Source: Nageia nagi (lineage: Eukaryota > Pinophyta). Taken from it: a stretch of DNA of 64,000 nucleotides. The position numbers and the translations under genes were made by a program. Below the pieces are notes generated by a model. That model was not told the origin of the DNA and did no database searches. It saw nothing but the letters and a program-made list of their open reading frames with translations. Position 1 is the stretch's first letter, and every line of letters begins with the position of its first letter. The stretch lies in contig JBITNC010000001.1 in NCBI GenBank assembly GCA_050084985.1, forward strand, positions 162,006,001-162,070,000. The letters run 5' to 3'. Below, piece by piece: positions 12,715 through 26,700 of this stretch.

Positions 12715-13840
12715 TGGGAACATACCAAGGATACACGAAGTACTGGGGATGCGGACAGCAGGACAAGTTTCTGGTACATTGGGGATGGTTATGTTTCTCC
12801 TTTGGGGACGTCCAGGGATGTCAAATAAAAAGTACATCAAACAGAGGTTTTTCAAAATATTCAATAAAAGTTAAAACATTGAAAATCAGTTTCTTTCATA
12901 GTAAAACATGAATGCAAATATATATAAAACCAAATAAAAAACTTGAAAATACTCATTTAAAAGCAATGATTAATTATGATCATAAAAAGACAAGCTATAT
13001 TATATTTTAGTTTTCAATGTTCATAGCCATCATAGCCAAATAGAAGGATAATATTGGAGAGGACTTCAACATATTAGTAAATACTAAATAGTGTCCCTGA
13101 TATATTTTTACCAAAGCCAATAAAATACTAGATGACTTGAGAAGTTCAAGGTGAGTATCGAGACCATCATCATGAAACTATTCTTCTTTGAATATAGACA
13201 CCTCTTCTACTCTATGGACACAACCATAGATTGTAGTGCATTTGTCCATCTTAAACCTCAAGCATCCTCTCTAGTAGCATGAAGTAGGCCCCATATCTAG
13301 TGTCCCTGGGTTTAATAAATTATTTATTTGAATTTCCTATAAATAGCCAAGGATGTGTGGTAGTTAGAAATAAAAATTTGTACATCTCTAACTTCTATCA
13401 GCATGGCTTTCATCCAATCCAAAAAATGTACTTGTAAGCTTGCTCAATAATGCACCAAGCATGCTTACAAGCATGGGCTGCATCTGTCACCACTTGCACA
13501 ACATTGGAGGGCCCCACCTACTCAATAGCCTCCTTCAGCAATAGAAACTGGAACTCAACATCCTTTCTTTCCCAAGCAATCAACAAGGCTTAGTGGGCCC
13601 CACCCATGTGTTTATTTTTGTTATTTTTATTTTTTTCATAAGATTTTTCGGATGTTCAAAAGTTCAAATATCCCCATTTTTTAGACATTCCAGGGACATC
13701 CAAAAAAATGTGTAAAATATCATCAAAACATCCATAAAAAAGAGGGCATAGTAGGAGATGTCCCTGTGCCATCCCTGATCTCCGAAATGTCCCCAAGGAG
13801 CAAAGGACACATCCTTGTGTATCCTTGGAAAATGTCAACA
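12715..13840 (-). mobile_element. hAT-like element with decayed transposase
   Basis: Both ends carry CCAAGGATACAC in inverted orientation (about 12725-12736 and 13817-13829), followed inward by TTGGGGAC-type blocks. Between them the minus strand keeps a fragment resembling the DUF659/hAT transposase family. I could not identify an 8-bp target duplication, so the exact borders are approximate. Confidence 0.5.
13410..13600 (-). pseudogene. hAT transposase (DUF659-like) fragment
   Basis: The minus strand reads VGPSNVVQVVTDAAHAC, then a stretch ending YKYIFW. This matches the usual layout of plant DUF659/hAT transposases (G..NVVQVVTDNA..C...........Y..IFW). The Asn normally after the TD is Ala, a TAG stop lies just upstream (IE*VGPS), and no start or downstream dimerisation domain can be followed. 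It is a dead remnant inside the inverted-repeat element around it. The assignment rests on about 40 residues of family resemblance. Confidence 0.5.
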
Positions 13841-14397
13841 TAACTTTTAACTCACTAATGTCTAAGTGTTATATCATATAGGTGAAAGAAAGAAAACAAT
13901 ATATATATTAATGTCCACGGGTGACCAAAACCAGTCAATGTGACTAAATAATACATAAAGGTATAATAGCCATATGGGGCTTAGGATGGTCTCCAAGAAA
14001 AGCTAAAGATAGCTAAAAAAACAAAAGATACAAAAATAAGTGGGGCGTCGAAACTTATATAGAAGAAGGACTACATTGCCGATATCGTATGCTCAAGGTC
14101 ATGTTGAGGAGAGTGTGAGGGAGCTCTCTTTGGTGTAATGGAGGTAAGATCTTTTTGGGCACTAGAGCCAGTGTCCATATGAACTCTGAAAAAGGATGTA
14201 ATCTAACAAGATATTGAGGAAATGTGGATGTCATGTAGGCATCTCTTGGTGCGTCGAATAGGGGTGGGAAGGTCGTCTCTCATCCTCCGAGATCTCTCCT
14301 CATAAAGAGGCTGGACGAAGGATGTGGTGCGGCAATCACTGCTCGAGTGTTGGGTGATGGATAGGTGAAAGCCTCCCACATGTAAAATGCCACACAT

Positions 14398-14640
14398 CTA
14401 TAATCTGTATACGGAAAAAAAAAAGAGATTGATCAATGAGATCTCGTAATAAATTGAGCATAGGAAGATGAAATAGTCCTCAGATTCAGTCTCTCCTGTG
14501 CACAAGCAACAAACTCTAAGCTCACATGCTAGGTGATGATCCGCCCCAATCTGCAGCTGGTGTGAGCATACCTGGAACTGATCGAGAAACATCCTAAACC
14601 CAAGCGAGAGGTGTAAGATGGTGTAAGCAGGGGTGAGGAT
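14398..14640 (-). pseudogene. LINE reverse-transcriptase C-terminal zinc-finger remnant
   Basis: The minus-strand frame contains LDQFQVCSHQLQI, then RVCCLCTGETESEDYFIFLC. This resembles the tail of plant non-LTR retrotransposon RTs (zf-RVT-like: H.L.IE.G......R.C.LC....E.E.HF.F.C). The family histidine in E-x-E-x-H-F is a tyrosine here, reached by a C-to-T change. The upstream RT core is not present. It could also be a degraded host gene, but the motif order favours LINE. Confidence 0.5.
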
Positions 14641-14680
14641 CCATGCTGTCTTAATTTGTAAGCAAATTTTTAGAAGCTCT

Positions 14681-14760
14681 CATTCTGTAAACAATATTTG
14701 ATTGCTAGCTCTGGGTTGATCATTCTGTAAACAACATTTGAATGCTAGCTCTGAGTTGAT
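14681..14760. repeat. 40-bp tandem duplication (2 copies)
   Basis: Copies at 14681-14720 and 14721-14760 both start CATTCTGTAAACAA and end TTGAT. They differ at three visible positions. This is a simple head-to-tail duplication in non-coding DNA. Confidence 0.85.
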
Positions 14761-15637
14761 TGAAATTCTTTAATTACCAACAAAATTAACAGAGATAATC
14801 ATTAACAGAAACATAAGAGTCTAATATACTGTGATAGATGGACTAGCCAATTGTTCTTAAGAATAATTAGACAAGAAGATGAACAAGGGAATCTTTAACT
14901 CAATCTTTGCATGAGTGGTTGTATTTGTTGAACATGGGTGGCTACCAGTTCACCTCAAGATTTGCTTTTAAATATCGTCGGAATTTTTAACTCATCATTT
15001 TTGTTACGGGCATATATTGCCACTTGTACACATACGAGGTGAGTATTTGAGTTGTCTTGAATCTTTTGATATTTTTTCAGATTTGTTTGATCTGGTTGTT
15101 TCATTCAGTTGATTGTTTTTGTTTTGAAGCATGTAAGTATCAAAATGTCTTGAAATATATGCATTGATTGTGATCACAAGTTAATTCTTTGATTCGTCAG
15201 AGTTGTTTCATCTTTTCAGAAAGATCATGCTGTGTTCTTTTATCAATTCTGCAACTCTAGAATAGCAAAAGTTATTTTAATCAAAATGTCATCCAAGCCT
15301 CTTATGCCCCTTTCCTGAATCTCATTTTATAAATAGTAAACCCTGTTCGGCATATACAACAAAAAACTCACAAACTTAATGATCTTTAAAGTTTTGGCAT
15401 ACTCATTTTATGATCCTTAAATTTTATGCAATAATAAGAACTTTATTCTGTGCTTGCAATTGGACAAGTAACAATTCCTGCTGAAAAGGCCTTCCACGTG
15501 TTGCTAAGACAAGATATTTCAATTCTTAGCAATATGTTACTGAAAAATTGAAAATACATAAAAGACCATGAAACAGAAGAAAATTCATTACGTATACATA
15601 GAAATGTGCAGTTTACATTGACCCAATTCTCCCCCAT

Positions 15638-15855
15638 AACTGGGGTTAAAATTGATAAAGTAACCGGGCTTAGCTTGTAATTCTTCAATGTTATGATTCT
15701 AAAAGAGTTTGGCATCAAAATGATCCAAGGCAAGATCCACAAGCAACTGAGGTTAAAATAGATGAAAGTAACCAGGCACAGCTTGGAATCCTTAGAAGTT
15801 ATGATTCCAAAAGAGTTTTGACATCAAAATGATCCAAGACAAGATTCACAAGATA
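15638..15855. repeat. About 106-bp diverged tandem duplication
   Basis: Two head-to-tail copies begin ACTG(G/A)GGTTAAAAT. Both contain GTAACC(G/A)GGC, TTATGATTC and ATCAAAATGATCCAAG in the same order. Confidence 0.7.
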
Positions 15856-17510
15856 CTCCCAACAATGATCTGCAAATGCATATAAAACAATGATGATGTT
15901 AATTGTATGAACAACACCCAATAAAGGAAGATCCAGTTCTGCACAAAAACTGAAATCATGATTACGCTTTTGATTTATCCGAGCTGAATGATAATGGAAT
16001 CCAATCTAGCTATAAAGATGCTGATTCCACTTAATTTTATTTTGTTGGAACTGATGGAATTAAAAATTCGAACAGTAGCTGGTTTGGTCAAACAAAGCAG
16101 GGGAATTTCTCATTTTCTCTTATCCACTAGCAACATGAGGCCTCAGGCAATAGAAAAAAGGATTTTTCCACTGCAAAAATAATGAGTATTCTTGAGACAT
16201 GGCATTCTAAAAAGACATTTCAACTAGGCTGCTAAAATAGCATATAAAATTAAGTAGACCGGAGAATACATAACCCATTGAGATATATTATGGCAATCGG
16301 TGGCAGCACCAGATTCATAGACCAATTCACAAAAATGGGTAGTGCTTAAGCCAAGCCCTTTAATTACCCAACCTTTAGTGTTGATAAAACAGTATCAGTC
16401 AGGATATACATGCTCAGAAAAGAGATTTCCAAATAGGAAATCCAACTGCAGCTCCAAAAGTCCAAGATTGTAATGGATCTTTTTGCACTCAAAGAACAAA
16501 ATCATCATGTATCTTACTAAGGCCTAGCCTTTGAAGTTTCCATAATACTTATTATCATTCCAGCTATTGTCATTGCTTTGGCCCTTTATTATGTTTGATA
16601 TGCAATATTCCAGGTATATGAAGGCGATTGAAGAGTTTAAAGTCCTGAACTTCTCAACTCTGCTTGAAATGTTCGTCAAGCATCAGTACTTTTAGATATA
16701 AGTGTAATTGGAACGTGTTTTGTGCTATACAGCTCAAGAAACATATACATGAATTTGACATCTGATGAATGACTTCTAATTTGCCACAAACAGCTGGCTG
16801 AAAATTGCCTCCATCCCACTTAGCCGAACAAAGTAGATCAAAATTAAAGTAAGACACTCAGAAACAGAAGCCTGAAATGGCAAGAGAAAGATTTGAAGAA
16901 CAGAAAAACAACAAGGCCTTTGACAGCAAGGACAAGAAGCAGCAATTGCACTCAAACTGCAAGATTTATCCAATGTTCATTTTTTCTTGTATGGAGATCA
17001 CAATCGAAGGAATGAACTCTGGAGAATATATTAGACCTTTTTCAAATTCAAAAAAAGTTTCAAGTATTTATGTAATTGAATATTTGATTTGCATTTAGAT
17101 ATTCAATAATTAATTAATTAATTTGAGTCTGGTAGCTTTGCTTTATACTATAACTTGGTTAGAGTAAGATTACGTAAGACTAGTTCATCTACCTTCAGCT
17201 CTAATTTTGAAACCACAGCATCCAGGTAGAAAATGACTAAAGGCTAAAAGAATCCACAGCATATTTGACTTTTCATCATGCAACATAAACATGGCCTACT
17301 CTATGCTTGGATTTTAAACAGCACACTTCATAATTCTTTATTCTATTCTTATGTAATATCCAAAATCTCACTTTGACTATCCAATATCTTCTTGTTATCT
17401 TTTTTTTTCTTGGAAGTCTGCAAAAATGCCTCAAAAGAGCAATAATGGAACTTCTAGTCCCAAACCTGTTCCCACGCCCCTCATCTCCTCCCATTCTCAA
17501 GAATGCAGAA
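15856..17510. other. Downstream flank of the prolyl 4-hydroxylase gene
   Basis: AT-rich, with an (ATTA)n run near 17107-17120. No exon of another gene was recognised on either strand. Confidence 0.4.
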
Positions 17511-17517
17511 TTTATTT
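17511..17517 (-). terminator. Possible poly(A) signal of the P4H gene
   Basis: The minus strand reads AAATAAA about 180 nt beyond the stop codon, a suitable distance for a plant 3' end. Plant signals are loose, so this is only a candidate. Confidence 0.25.
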
Positions 17518-17696
17518 CGTGATAATCTGTATTTATGATCAGAAGTACTCTGTCTAATGTTTTCAAACACTGAATGAATTAATTGCAAACCTGGAATGGA
17601 GACTTTCTTTCACAAAATTCATGTTGTAAGAAAATGCCATGCATTAAATGAACACTTCACACACAACAATGATGGGAATTACCTTTGATTACCATA

Positions 17697-17770
17697 TCAA
17701 ACCTTGTAATCGCCAACATGCATCCATTTTGTGGCAGACCACTTATCCCCCTGAATCACAGGACAGCCAG
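17697..17770 (-). CDS. P4H: P4H exon 7 and stop
   Basis: 74 bp, residues 274-296, GCPVIQGDKW to GDYKV, then TGA at 17697-17699. The acceptor is GTGCAG. It carries the 2-oxoglutarate-binding lysine. Intron 6 is 211 bp. Confidence 0.92.
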
Positions 17771-20700
17771 CTGCACAAAGTGCAACATTAAGGAAATTTC
17801 AAATGATGCAATGATGTACTGGGTCATGTTAGTGATGAAAATATTATTAAACATCATGTAACCAATAAGACGGTCCTAATAAATGTCTTTTTATCTTTGG
17901 TCTATCTCTAAGAAATGATTTTTAAGGAAATTCCAGAAACAAATACGTAAGAACCTTTTCAAATTTGAAACCAATACCTACCATGTAAACTTGAAGGATC
18001 CAGGGTAGCATCAGGCCTCATACTCCAAAAAAGTAATGCATCTCCCATTCTCGGTCTGACAGAGATACCAGCTTTTGCACATTCTGATAACTCATCCCAC
18101 CAAGGAATGGAACTGCTATTTACCTTTGATGCAGGGAATACAGTCTCTCCACCTTTCTCAACATCCGAACTTTATTGGAAAAGTTGAAATATCAGAATCT
18201 TACAAACTTATATCCAATAGATTTCCCTATGCCACAAACAAGTGAGTCCCAGAAGATGAAAAGACTAACTTATATCTACAGTACACGGAGTATGAAATTA
18301 CATACAGGTACATAAGCACGGTAGCTATTCGCTGTCCACCATTTTTGGTGTTGAAAGAATCAAGGAAGTAGTCATAGTGAGGTTCATACTTTTGCCCAAC
18401 TTCATAATGAAGAATTTGAAGGCCCTCCCCTTGTTCTGTGAACGAAATTGGACATTAGCATATTCACATAAACCATGCAGTAAGATCTTCCCAAAAGAAA
18501 GTAAAAGCAATATTATGTTACTGAAAGTAAAATAACAGCCATAAATTGAAAAGCAAAATAGAGATTGCATAAAAATAATATGCTTTCCCTATTCTGTTCT
18601 AATAAAAGAAACACTCTTGTACAAATGTTCTGTACTAGATATTCTTGCCTTAGAATTTACCATCAGTCTCCAACAAATTTAAGTTGGTTTCATAAAAGGT
18701 GTTTGATACAGAAGGATCCAACCTGACCCAACTCAAGAGGACCTCAAAAGCAAAACTTATGGATGACACTTGTGTTGATGTTGCTAAGCACCAACGTTTG
18801 CAGATAACTGTGTCAAAACCATCATTCTAACCTGGCAATCTCATCACCCAAACAGACAGGTCACCACTCAAACCAGTGGGTCCCTTTATATCGGCGTTCC
18901 AGTGCTATGGACTGGCAAGATTGTTCTGAGAAGCAACAGGGTTGACCGAATAAGTGGCAGTTTTAGCATATGCAAGGGAAGATGAAGAGTTATGTGCTCC
19001 TTTCATGATTTTTAGTAGTTTTCCTTTCCTAAATGGAAGGTCAAGAGTTACCTACAAACATCATAAATCTTCTTAAAGTATCATGACATGAGTTTCAAGA
19101 ATTGGTCATCAAGCAAGCAGTCACATCTCTTCATAGAGATAGCCATAGTTATCAAAATCGGCCAAAAATCGGGATCGGCCTGCTAAACGATTTTTTTTTT
19201 GACCTATTCTGATTTTTTATTTTTACTGACATGGTGATTTTTTGCCGATTTTTGCCAATTCCCGAGCTGGTTTTTTGTGCCAATTTTTTTCAAGCACTGG
19301 CTAGGGAGGAAAAAAAGGTCAAATTTGGATTTTTTTTTTTTTTTTCTTGCAAACTTCAACTAGGAGGAGCTAAAAGGAGCTAGGAGAAACATCATTTGCA
19401 CAATTTGAGCTATATTCCAACACAACCACAAGTAGGGGATCCATTATATTCCCAAGAAGAAGAACCAGCAAAAACCACTAACAGGGCTAAAGCAACAAAA
19501 GAGAGATTGATAAAGGGGAAACAAAGACAATATGGACATTAGAATCTAGATAAATGTTTTGGTTCAGATTTTGTTTTGTGAATTTGGAAATTTTTGATGT
19601 GTTTTGATCCTTGGACATTTGATATGTAATACAAAATTGAAAACTTTACAATTTCCAAAGTTAAAATATGTTTTCACTTGTGTAATGTGTTATTTGAAAT
19701 GGAATGTTGTCTTATTTATATGCAATGTTGAGAGATAACTAAAAATGATTTGTTTCAATGTAAAATTGTAAAAATTCTTGGTTTTTCTTATTGGCCGATT
19801 TTTTACTGATTGTTTTGCCGATTTTTGGCCGATTCTCGAAAAATTAGAATCTTCCAGCCAAACGATTCCGCTCCAATTCCGAGTCTGACAACTTTGGAGA
19901 TAGCTTACAACTGCACAAATCTTCACGGAGATCAACTGCAGCACCACATATCTACTTAGAAGTGGCATGCAACATCACATTTCTTCAGAGAGATCACTGG
20001 CAGCTACGCTTCTCTTTACGGAGACAACCTGCAGTTATATCTCTCCATAGAGATTGTTCACCTCAACTCTACATGTCTTCCCAGTAATAACTAGCATTGT
20101 GCTTAATCTATATGTAAAAGAAAATATTTATTCATTTATATTTAATTTGTTATCAATGTGTGGCTTCATCATTATCATGGACGGTTTGATAGTTTCACTC
20201 AATTTATAGTTTCATGCTCCATCATGATCGTCTTGTTTTTACAGAACATTGAACCCAGAAGTTTCAATAGTTATACTTGGTGTAGATACTTAGACTAATT
20301 TCTTTGTGATCCCATACTTCTTTCTATCTTTTGTTCTATCCTTCCATAATGTTGTGACTTAATCTTGCAACATGTTAAGCTCAGTCATTTGGTTGTTATG
20401 CAGATTTCATCTAACATCCAAATTACCAATATTAGCGTAATGAATAGAGAGGAGTTCTGTTATTACTTCTTAGGAACCAAAAAGCTCTTCTCATTTTTCC
20501 TTTGACATCTATAATGTTGTGCCCGCACAACACACCCCAAAATGCAGCATTTTGGGGACCCTACTTTTTTGAAGGCAATAGACAACATTGCTTGGAGGTG
20601 ACTATACGATGGCTAGAGAAAAGAGTCAAAGCAGCCAAGTAATGAAGTAGTGCACACAAATACCCACAGAGGCACCAAGTCAATTCACTGCGTCCAAGGG

Positions 20701-23700
20701 CCATTCATGGTCCGGTTTCAAGCAACATCAAGCATGATGCAGTTTTGGATGATGGCAGCGATTAGGAAGGGATTTTTTCGCCAAGCGACCAACAGAGAAT
20801 AAAAAGGTGCATTTTCACAACATTTTAGTGCAAGACTAGCCAAATTGACAAAAAAAGAGCATTTTTTCAGGAATTGAGCTCATAGGTGCCTAGCATCACA
20901 AAAGGCGCGTTTTTTGCAAAATTTGAGCTCAAAGGTACCTAAGTAGCAAAAATGAGTGTTTTTGTCACTTTTGAGTTCAGGTGCTTTGAAAATGACAAGG
21001 ATGACAAAAATGGACATTTTTGTCAAAGTTGACCCCAAAAAGCCGGAAAAGGGCAAGTAAGGCAAAAAAGCGTGTTTTGGTCACTTTTGGGCCCAAAAAT
21101 GGTCAATATGGTAAAAAAGGTGCGTTTTGCATGATTTGAGTCCGAGAAGCTCAGAAATGACCGAAAGTGACGAGTTGAGCCCAAAATAGCTAGAAATGCT
21201 CAAAAATGTAGGAAATGCTGGAAAAGGTCATTTTTTCACACTAAGGGCCCGGAAATGTCGAAAATGGGCGGAATTGAATACTTTGAGCCCAGAAATGTTG
21301 GAAATGATGAAAAATGACAACTTTGAGCCCGAAAAGGCGGAAATGGTCGATTTTGCACTGTTTAAGCTCGGAGGTACCAAAAAGGGCATTTTGGTCGAGT
21401 TTGAGCTTGGAAACACCGGGAATGGCAAGACATGCATAGATTGAGTCTAGAATGTTCGAAAATGCAAGTTTGAGTAGCCTTAGCCCCAGGCATGTTTTCC
21501 CAAGGTATTGAAGATCCAAGTGAGGGAAAAATGGTGCATGTTTCTTATAGATAAATACATATGGTATCGGAATTTGAGTCTAAGAGCGTATTCAAAGAGA
21601 TAAGATCAATTCTATCACAGTTAAGACTTGAAATTTTTTATTTTGACCAAGTCTAAGGCGCTCTAAGGCTAGGTGTTGTTTTTCAAGCCTATGGGAAATC
21701 CATAGAGATGCATTTTGGCGCCTAGAAAGTAAAGAAAAAGTGGAAATGCATCAAAAATGAAATATAAATACATGAATGAGTGGAAAAGATGGTTCTAAGC
21801 CACATTAGGTCTCGAAATTTTTGGTTTTAAGAAAGTAAAGACCCCCAGAATGCTAGACGCAAGTTTCTAGATGTTTCCAAATCCATTGAAGTGAAAAATG
21901 GCGCCTAGATTGATAAGATGGAATGTTTTTTGACCAAAAATCAAGTTTAGGTGCTTGGGACCAAGGAAAACATGATTGTAAGCACATTCAGGTCTCAAAT
22001 TTTTCGATTTTGAGCACATTTGGGCACCCTAGAGGCTAGGCGCAGGTTTTGAGAGCTATGGAAATCCAATGGGATTAAAAATGGAACCTAAAATCAAGAA
22101 ATTTGATAAAAGTTGGTCAAAATTCAAGTTTGAGGGGTCTACAGGGTGTAAAATGTGATTTCTAGCACAATTAAGTCTTGAAAATTTTGAAAATGAGCAA
22201 GTTTTGACCTTCCAAAGGCTAGGCGCAGGTTTGCAAATGTTTCTAATTCCATAGGAATGAAAAATGGCGCCTAACTTGGAGGGATAAGTGAAAAATGCAC
22301 TAAAATTTGATCCCAAGGTGTCAATTGCATGGAAAACCCCATTTTGAGCACATTTAGAACTACAAAATTCGAATTTTGAGCAATGGAAAGGCACCTAAAG
22401 GCTAGGTGCAGGTTTTCATGCCATTGGAAATCCAATGGAGTGAAATCTAGTGCCTAAGATGGAAATATTTTGCAAATTTTGCTCAAAACTCAAGTGTGAA
22501 GGGTCCATTGGATCAAAAACATCATTCTAAACACATTTAAACTTGCAAAATTCGAATTTTAAGCAATTTTGAGGCACCTAAAGGGCAGGCGCAGTTTTTC
22601 ATGCCATTAGGAACCAATAAAGTGAAATCTAGTGCCTAGGAACAAGAAGTTTTGAAAAATTGCCTCAAAATCCAAGTTTCAAGGGTCAATTGCAAAGAAA
22701 ACATGATTTCTAGCACATTTAAACTTGCAAATTTCCAAATTTGAGCTAGGGAAGTGGCCCAAAATCCTAGGCACAGGTTTGTTGATTTTCTAAAACCAAT
22801 GAAGCGAAAATCAACGCCTAGCATGAAGAGTGAAAATTTTGCAAAAAATTCAATTTTTTTTACATGGTTGCATGGAAAAGGGCATTTCAAGCATGTTTAA
22901 ACTTACAAATTTTCGAAATTGAGCACTAGAAACGCCCCAAAAAGTCAGGCACATGTTTCCAAGCCATTGGAGAACCCAAAAAAGTGAAAATTGGTGCCTA
23001 GATGCAAGGAGAAAGCCCCAAAACCCATCAAAATTCGATTTTGGGCACATAGATGGGTGAACGAAGTGATTTGAATCACATTTAAACTTTGATTTTTTTC
23101 ATTTTGACCCGAAGAAGTGCCTCAAAAAGTTAGGCGCAGGTTTGCAACCCTATGGAGTGTTCAAAGGCTCCAAAAACTTAAAAATTATGCAAAATGCATC
23201 CTTAGAGCACTTTTTAGGTCAAAAACCCACTAAGGAGCATGCAAAAGGCACAAAAAACCTATGGATACCCCCTCAAGCCTCTCATTTGCTCCACAAACAT
23301 TCTCCTTGAGCCTCCATGCACCCATTTTTGAGCAAAATCCTCACAAAATTGCTCAAAAACTTCAAAATTGCTCACAAGATCCAAAGTAAGCCAAAACCTT
23401 GTCAAATTTTTTCAAGGATCTTAGAATTCCATCCTCTATCCACCCATTAGGTCAAATCCACTTTTTAAAATTTTTTGAAATTTCGGACCCCCCTATCTTT
23501 TGGCCATTTTCAACATTTTCAAGCTTTTTGAAAAAAAGTGAAAAAACACAAAAAACAATTTTTCAAGGCCAAAAAAACTTCAAAATTTTGAGTGATCCAA
23601 CCTTCGAAATGAATATCAAAGTGATGGATCCCATATAAAAGAGCAGCCTCCATCATTCACTTCCCAAAAACAAAGCTTGAAAACCCGTTTTGCATCCCTA

Positions 23701-26700
23701 TCTTTCCAAGCTTCGAAGCTGCAAAAACTTGTCAAAAAAACAAATACATGGGCTAAAAAAACAGCAAGTTAATTCGAACCCCAAAAATTTGAAATTTTTC
23801 TCTGAGACTTGGCCACAAGCCTCTTAGATTTATTTGCCAACACCCCATGTACTTGTTTCCCAATTTCGACGAACTTGAAAATTTGCGAAAATCCACACTT
23901 AGCTTCTGAAAACCCCAAAAACAAGCCACAAATTTGACTATCTCTTTTTTGCTCCAAAATCGCTCCAGAGATACCCAATATCATTCCTAACACCTTGTTG
24001 TACTCCACAGGCTGGAATCATGAGCATTGATAAGAAAAACAAAGAGCTCCAAATGGAGAAGCTCATGAAGACTAGCATGATCACCCTAAAAAAAAGAGGT
24101 AAGGCTCTCTTCCCTACAACTGTGCTAGTAGATGGCCTTGGATAAATCAAAGACACTGACTGGGTGCATACTGACCCCATCAAGTCATTAGAGAAGATGG
24201 CCAAGATCCCACATGAATAACTCTTCAACAACACACTTGCTCAATCTAGAATCGTTGAAGCTTCTTTGATCCCTTTCACCACTCCATTCCTAGAGCTATG
24301 CCTCGAGGTAGCAAGATATTGCAACACAAAGGAGAGTCCTCCTTGACAATGAAGGCACAAAAATACTAGATTTCACTATGGAGGGAATAGAGAAAGCATT
24401 TGCATGGAGTAATGAAGGCATCATATTCTCCATGAAAGAATCCATCAAATTCTACAACAGCCTAACCAAGCTGGGGAACTTGATAAGAGATTGGTTAGTT
24501 GACGAATGCAAAGATTACAAGGCAAAGACCCTAAGTCAACCAAGAAGGATAGACTTCTATCATACAGTCTCAACCATCATCAGTATGCTATGCAGGATCA
24601 CGGGGCAAGAGAATGATCAAAGATTCAGAAGAGTTCGTGGGTTTCATACACCATATCAGCAAAGGCAAAGGGATTAGGTAAGGTGATCAGCGACTTCATG
24701 GCCAAAAAGCTATCCAGAATCGTAGAAACAAAGAGATTCTACATGAGCTCTTACTTGGTATTCCCACTTCTACATGGCAAGAACAGAAAATCCACCATAG
24801 CAGATACCAAGTACCTCTTTGACCTAGAAATACCACAATGGCGGAGTTACCCTAGATTCATGTTGGAAAATCAGTGGGACGAAGTCAAAATGATGAATGC
24901 AAGATTCGAGTGCCATATATATGCAAAGATAAAAGGGACCGTCAATATGACCAGGATATCAAAAGCAGCAATCCAAGTTCTTCGAGGACATGCAGATTTT
25001 TATCTCGAAGAAACAGATGCCACATATATCAGGGTTTACAGGTCAATTGAGCCACCTTACAGACTCCCTTATTACGAAAGTGATCGATTCATCCTGATGG
25101 AATTTTGCAGACACTTGTCATACTTACATGAGAAAGTTTGGTGTAAGAAAGGTGCCACCACATGCAAATTACCTATCTGCATAAAGGGGTACGAATGTAA
25201 GTCATGGCGTCAAGTCAAGACAATGAAGATGGAGCTAGCATATTACAGCTTCACAATAGAACATGCGGTAGAGTACTATGATCCTGAAGGTGTAATCGGT
25301 GCATTCTACAAGAAATCTTGGCAAACCGATTACCCTCACAAGTCCCTAGGAAAGCTCGAAAGGTACAAAAATATAGATGACATCAAGCAAATCAGCAGGA
25401 TAAACAGGGACTTGGCGGCAGAAGAGAAGCTCAACCAGACCGTGACCAAGAAGAAGAAGAAAAGAGGTCTGCAAGAGGAGAATGCAGTAGCCAGGATACA
25501 TCCTTTGATAATCCTTAAAAAGAATCCCCCGATTCCATGTGAACCACCACCAATTTCACCTTCAGTGAGATTGACACGGGGGCAGTCTGGTCAATATGCC
25601 ACACTCATTGTTCAACTAGGGCAAACTATTGATCAAACCATACAGGGATTATCGTAAGAGATAAGAAGCACTAAAGAGATTGGAAGCACTTCGCACCCAT
25701 ACAAACGCTTAAAAAAGCTAGTGAAAGTCCCTCCCAAAGGTCCACCCCGAGATGGACAATTATATCATTCTAGACCTAGTTCTCCTACTTCTCCTCCTTC
25801 TCGTGATAGTGAGGATGAATATGAGATTGACGAAGGAGACCTCTTGAAAAAACCCTTAGAAGATGGCCAAATATCCAAAATACCTTACATCTCAAGCAAT
25901 GAATCAGATTCATCAGTCGAAGAGATACTGGCCATAAGTCCTCCTACCATGGAAGAACCCGTTCAAGCAACAAGACCTACATCTACACGAGCTTCCACAC
26001 TCGGCAACCAAAGAAGACACCTCCACCTCAAAGAAAACCTCCACCACTTGCTCCGAGAAGAACCCCAACGTCCAAGGGAATAGCTTCCTCATCAAGAGGG
26101 GATGGAGGAAATGAAGAGGATGAAGGTGAAGATGAAGACCAGAGGAAGAACATCAAGGGAATCCAAAGAGACAGGTGACTGTAATTGCTAATCCTAAGCC
26201 GAGTTACAATTTCGACATGGTGGCGCTTTTAAAAAACTTAAGAGCATATCATCCATCCGAAGCTCGGGCCGACCTTGAAGCTGATCAGGATTCAGAGAGT
26301 GAATTTGAGCATGTAGCCACCTACATCTCGATGAAGGATGATTCCATCATCACAGATATTGTTGCTACAGGAAGGAAAAGGAATGCCAATGGAGAATTTG
26401 CATTAGTGGTGGAAACACGAGAAGAGCCATGTAAAGCAATCGAAACTTTGAGCAGGCAACATGCAATAGTTTCTAATGTTGCAACGCTAACAGAGGAGAA
26501 CACATCACAGAAGGTAGAGTTCAAGGAGCTGAAAAGAGAATTGGCTGAAAAAAGGAAGCTGATCGTTGATATCCAAGCTGCTAATCTAACAATTGAAGAC
26601 ATCAAGAAGTAGATCTCACTGAATACTAGGATTCAAGCGGTCAAACAAGAGTGGATTAATGAGACCAAAGAGGCTATTCAAGAGTTATTCCTAGGAATAA

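Noticed and set aside
21196-21519. Overlapping ORFs on both strands
   Set aside because: By-products of the GGAAATG/TTTGAGCCC minisatellite, with repeating phrases and no start context.
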